Source: Methanobacteriota archaeon (lineage in GTDB: Archaea; JAADCQ01; Methanopyri; Methanopyrales; Methanopyraceae). Taken from it: 64,000 nucleotides of DNA. The notes under the pieces are model-generated. The model saw only the letters and a program-made list of their open reading frames with translations, had not been told where the DNA came from and searched no databases. Shown here in pieces: positions 61,455 through 64,000 of this stretch; position 1 is the first letter of the stretch; each line of letters begins with the position of its first letter. The position numbers and the translations under genes were made by a program. The stretch spans positions 124,001 through 188,000 of the forward strand of contig JAMOPO010000052.1 of assembly GCA_027064425.1 (NCBI GenBank), written 5' to 3'.

Positions 61455-62225
61455 TTAGCCCTCCCCACCCGTCCTCAGTAACAACTTGCCTCCGTGCAGT
61501 ATTACATCTTCGCTTGAGAACCAGTCCTCCTCCTCATCCAGACGGTCCAAGTTGACGTTCCGGTACTCCACCTTCCAGAGCACCAGCCCGCCCGCGGGCA
61601 TGCACCTGGGCTTCTCGTCCGGCCGGTAGTCGCCGGAGAGCAGGCGGTCCGCATCCTCCGGCTCCCGGTCCCCCCGCCCCACCTCCCACACGAACCCCGC
61701 CATCCTCCGGACCATCTCCCACAGGAACCGCTCGGCCCGGACGCGTAGAACGTAGCGACCGGGAACCCACTCCACGACCTCGCACTCCTCAACGCGCACG
61801 CGCGGGTCCCGGCCGTCCTCCCGCCTGAAGGCCGAGAAGTCGTGCTCACCGACCAGCCTCTCCGCGGCCTCCCGGGCCTCCTCCGGGCGGTCCAGCGGGC
61901 CCAGGAAGTACCGGTACTCCTTAGCCACGGCGTCCCGCCGGGGGTCGAAGCCCGAGGGCACGCGCGCGGTCGCCACCACCCGGATGTCCTCCGGTAGCCG
62001 GGCGTTGAGGGCGCCGGGCACCGCCCTCTCGATCTCGCCCCTCACCGTCACGACCTGGTAACGCGCGTGAGCTCCGGCGTCCGTCCTCGAGGCGTACCCG
62101 ACCAGCTCGAGCTTCAGGTCCGACAGCGCCCGCCTCAGCTCCCCTTCCACCGTGGGCACGTCGGGCTGATACTGAAACCCGTGGTAATTCGTCCCGTCGT
62201 AGGCGACTCGGAGGGCCGCGAGCAC
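61455..62225 (-). CDS. truA: tRNA pseudouridine synthase A
   Basis: A 256-residue TruA that modifies anticodon-stem uridines 38-40. RVAYDGTNYHGFQYQPDVPT and the catalytic loop ASRTDAGAHA (Asp active site) are clear, with FLWEMVRRMAGFVWEVGRGD at the C-terminal part. The start is GTG. It follows the AIR synthase-related gene by 6 nt and precedes two unknown genes on the same strand. Confidence 0.93.
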   Translation of the reverse strand: MLAALRVAYDGTNYHGFQYQPDVPTVEGELRRALSDLKLELVGYASRTDAGAHARYQVVTVRGEIERAVPGALNARLPEDIRVVATARVPSGFDPRRDAVAKEYRYFLGPLDRPEEAREAAERLVGEHDFSAFRREDGRDPRVRVEECEVVEWVPGRYVLRVRAERFLWEMVRRMAGFVWEVGRGDREPEDADRLLSGDYRPDEKPRCMPAGGLVLWKVEYRNVNLDRLDEEEDWFSSEDVILHGGKLLLRTGGEG

Positions 62226-62231
62226 CTCGGC

Positions 62232-63131
62232 CTACCCCGGCGGCTTGTAGGGCAGCCGCTTGAAGACCTCGATCATCTCGTCCCGGGAGACGATCTCCCG
62301 ATCACCGAACCGCACGCAGGGCTCCTCGATGATCTCACCCGCCACGGTGAACGGGCAGTTCTCCTCGAAGGCGATCTCGGCCGCTCGCTCCACGTCGTCC
62401 GGGTGAATGCACACCATGAAAATTCCGAGGTAGCCGGTCCACGTCGAGTACGGCATGGAGCGCAGCACGGCGCCCTTCCGGGCCTTGCCCAGCATCTCCA
62501 GCAGGTTACCTAATATCCCGCCCCGGCTCGCGTCCTTCGCCGCGCTGATGTCGATGCCCTCCCGGATGAACCGAAGGAAGGCGTTGAACTTCACCTTCGC
62601 CCGCCGAACCCGCTCGCCCACCTCGCCTCGCACCGGTTCACCCAGGAAGACCAGCTTGTCCCCGGGCCGCGCCGTTCCGTCCGGGATCGGCTCCTTGGAG
62701 ATCAGTCGACCAACCACCGCCACGGACACGCACGGAACCAGCTCCGGGTGCGACTGCGTGTTCCCGCCCAGGATCTGAATCCCCAGCCCTTCCGCCTGCT
62801 TGCGCAGGTCCTCCAGAATCTCCTCCGCCTGCTCCTCGTCCTCCGCCTGCACGGAGTCGAAAGCCACCAGCGGCTCGCCGCCCGTCACCACCACGTCCGC
62901 GGCCGAGTGGATGATCGCCGTCTTGCGCCCGATCTTCGCCGGGTACGGCCCCTCCATATTGATAACCAGACGCTCGCCGTCCACCTCTATGACCGTCGCG
63001 TCGTCTCCCTGGAGCGGCCCGAGGATCACGTTCCACTCCTCGGGCACCTCGCGAAACAGCCGCCGACAGAAGTTCGTCTCCTCGATGTGCTCCAGCAGCC
63101 GCTCCAGGTCCACCTCTGGGACCTCGCTCAA
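62232..63131 (-). CDS. AIR synthase-related protein (possible methanogenesis marker 2)
   Basis: A 299-residue protein of the PurM/ThiL/HypE ATP-binding fold. GDDATVIEVDGERLVINMEG and KTAIIHSAADVVVTGGEPL are the nucleotide/metal region; ILGGNTQSHPELVPCVSVAV and DASRGGILGNLLEMLGKA complete it. It resembles the AIR synthase-related methanogenesis marker family (TIGR03267), though I cannot confirm by search. TTG at 63131 overlaps the stop of the TctA-like gene. Substrate unknown. Confidence 0.7.
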   Translation of the reverse strand: MSEVPEVDLERLLEHIEETNFCRRLFREVPEEWNVILGPLQGDDATVIEVDGERLVINMEGPYPAKIGRKTAIIHSAADVVVTGGEPLVAFDSVQAEDEEQAEEILEDLRKQAEGLGIQILGGNTQSHPELVPCVSVAVVGRLISKEPIPDGTARPGDKLVFLGEPVRGEVGERVRRAKVKFNAFLRFIREGIDISAAKDASRGGILGNLLEMLGKARKGAVLRSMPYSTWTGYLGIFMVCIHPDDVERAAEIAFEENCPFTVAGEIIEEPCVRFGDREIVSRDEMIEVFKRLPYKPPG

Positions 63132-64000
63132 CCCGCAACCCCCGCGAGCTTCAGCGCCGTTGGTACGGCGAGCGCCGCGCTGCACACCGACGGATCGACG
63201 CCCCTCCTCAGCGCGTAAATCCCTATTCCCGAGCAGAGCAGGCAGAGCCCCAGCGCGCCCGGGCCCCGGTGAGCCGCCAGCGCCAGGAGCGCCGCGGTGA
63301 CGATCGCGGTCGCCACCTGGGCGCGGACGCCCGTCAGCACACTCCCAAAGACCCGGGACGAGTACACCAGGAGCCACGTCCCGAGCGGGAGGGAGGCCGC
63401 GTAAAGGCCGGCCGCGGTCAGCGCCTCCCCCAACGTCAGCTCCCCTACGTGCTCCTGCAGGAACACCGAGGCACCGCTCCTCGGGTTGCCAAGGGCGTGG
63501 AGGGCGAGAATGGACGAGAGATTATCTGAGGCGTCGACCCCGGAGACAACCATGATGTACTCGTCCTCGCCCCTCACCCCGAGCCGCCGCAAAAGCGAGA
63601 TGACGTTGGCCGGACCCAAGCCGAGCAGGAGCCCCAGGACCACCCCGGTGAACGTCCCCAGCAGTCCGCATCTCACCAGCTTGGCGCCCGGGACGCTGGC
63701 TCTCGCCCTCGCCTGCCTCGGCACCTCCGGCCGGTTGAGGGCGCAAGACACGCCCGGTCCCACCGCGTAGAACCCCGTCAGCATCGACTCGATCGGTCCC
63801 GGGACGCTGACGCCGGCGCCCAGCAGGGCCAGACAGCCCGCGCCCGCGCTGGCCCCCGCGATCAGGAAGCCGTCGAGGCCGTTGTCTAGGATCTGGAGCC
63901 CGATCACCGCCAGGATCAGGATCGGGACGATCGGCCGGAGGGCGTCGTAAGCCGTCGCGATAACCCCGGAGAGAATCGGTAGGAGCGGGGCGGTGATTAA
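63128..64000 (-). CDS. TctA-like membrane transport protein, 5' truncated
   Basis: The frame is open at the right edge; 290 residues are visible and the N-terminus is missing. It has about eight hydrophobic helices and matches the archaeal TctA-like family (tripartite tricarboxylate transporter large subunit relatives). GFLIAGASAGAGCLALLGAG and the PGPIESMLTGFYAVGPGVS region are characteristic, as is the GEDEYIMVVSGVDASDNLSS loop. No TctB/TctC partner is visible. Its stop overlaps the next gene's TTG by 4 nt. Confidence 0.7.
   Translation of the reverse strand, partial: LITAPLLPILSGVIATAYDALRPIVPILILAVIGLQILDNGLDGFLIAGASAGAGCLALLGAGVSVPGPIESMLTGFYAVGPGVSCALNRPEVPRQARARASVPGAKLVRCGLLGTFTGVVLGLLLGLGPANVISLLRRLGVRGEDEYIMVVSGVDASDNLSSILALHALGNPRSGASVFLQEHVGELTLGEALTAAGLYAASLPLGTWLLVYSSRVFGSVLTGVRAQVATAIVTAALLALAAHRGPGALGLCLLCSGIGIYALRRGVDPSVCSAALAVPTALKLAGVAG

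Overview
The window is archaeal and almost certainly from Methanopyrus kandleri or a very close relative. It is GC-rich (about 60% or more by eye), its proteins are very rich in Glu/Asp/Arg, and starts are often TTG or GTG. Methanogen genes include a formyltransferase (ftr) paralogue, thiol:fumarate reductase subunit A, 2-phosphoglycerate kinase and an AIR synthase-related protein. Archaeal information genes include FtsZ-SecE-Spt5-L11-L1-P0, TBP, TFB, PAN, ASH-Ski2 and Gar1. The organism name is inferred from this combination.

Layout. 1-6.4 kb: end of an Fe-S protein, a DUF89 protein, a zinc-ribbon membrane protein that looks like a dead site-2 protease, YjbQ, MscS, an Ftr paralogue, a PfkB kinase and a His-rich membrane peptide. 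6.4-7.7 kb: queE and queD (archaeosine pathway) and a C/D-box sRNA gene in the gap before pheT. 7.7-14.3 kb: pheT-ftsZ-secE-spt5-rpl11-rpl1-rplP0-NTPase. 14.3-25.4 kb: tfrA, adenine deaminase, a GT-C-like membrane protein, a secreted Ig-like protein, ilvC, L14e, a large membrane protein and ASH-Ski2. 25.4-33.5 kb: an F420-ligase-like protein, tbp, an AnmK-like kinase, a fragment of the ribosomal supercluster (L22-S3-L29-SUI1, inverted methyltransferase, Rpp29), SPFH/NfeD and a disulfide oxidoreductase. 33.5-41.2 kb: metG, two membrane proteins, a glycosyltransferase, hisB, two secreted or anchored proteins, tfb-gar1 and a ferredoxin/zinc-ribbon protein. 41.2-43.5 kb: a compact unit of an unknown protein, HTH-PhoU, a shortened FtsZ/tubulin-like protein and a ribbon-helix-helix protein. 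43.5-55.3 kb: argJ with ornithine cyclodeaminase, 2-phosphoglycerate kinase, CBS protein, a membrane-anchored repeat protein, CYTH, a CLC channel, cupin, and Pcc1/beta-helix/CitG/nucleotidyltransferase/PAN. 55.3-64 kb: dolichol-phosphate-sugar synthase, CoA-disulfide-reductase-like protein, two half-size MgtE-like proteins with a PhoU/RCK-C regulator, and a minus-strand group with TctA-like, AIR synthase-related and TruA genes.

Genome style. Genes are packed tightly and the largest gene-free gaps are about 200 bp (5952-6153 and 17626-17822). I saw no insertion sequence, CRISPR array, tRNA or rRNA. Two features recur. First, several genes seem to begin at CTG, because no ATG/GTG/TTG lies between the preceding in-frame stop and the conserved domain. 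Second, codirectional overlaps are either exactly 4 nt or longer ones (up to 80 nt) that all share one reading-frame phase. The strongest candidates for new biology are the HTH-PhoU/FtsZ-like/RHH unit, the catalytically degenerate site-2 protease, the CLC protein lacking its gating glutamate, the AnmK-like kinase in a presumed pseudomurein archaeon, and a pair of membrane-anchored proteins built from strand-helix repeats.
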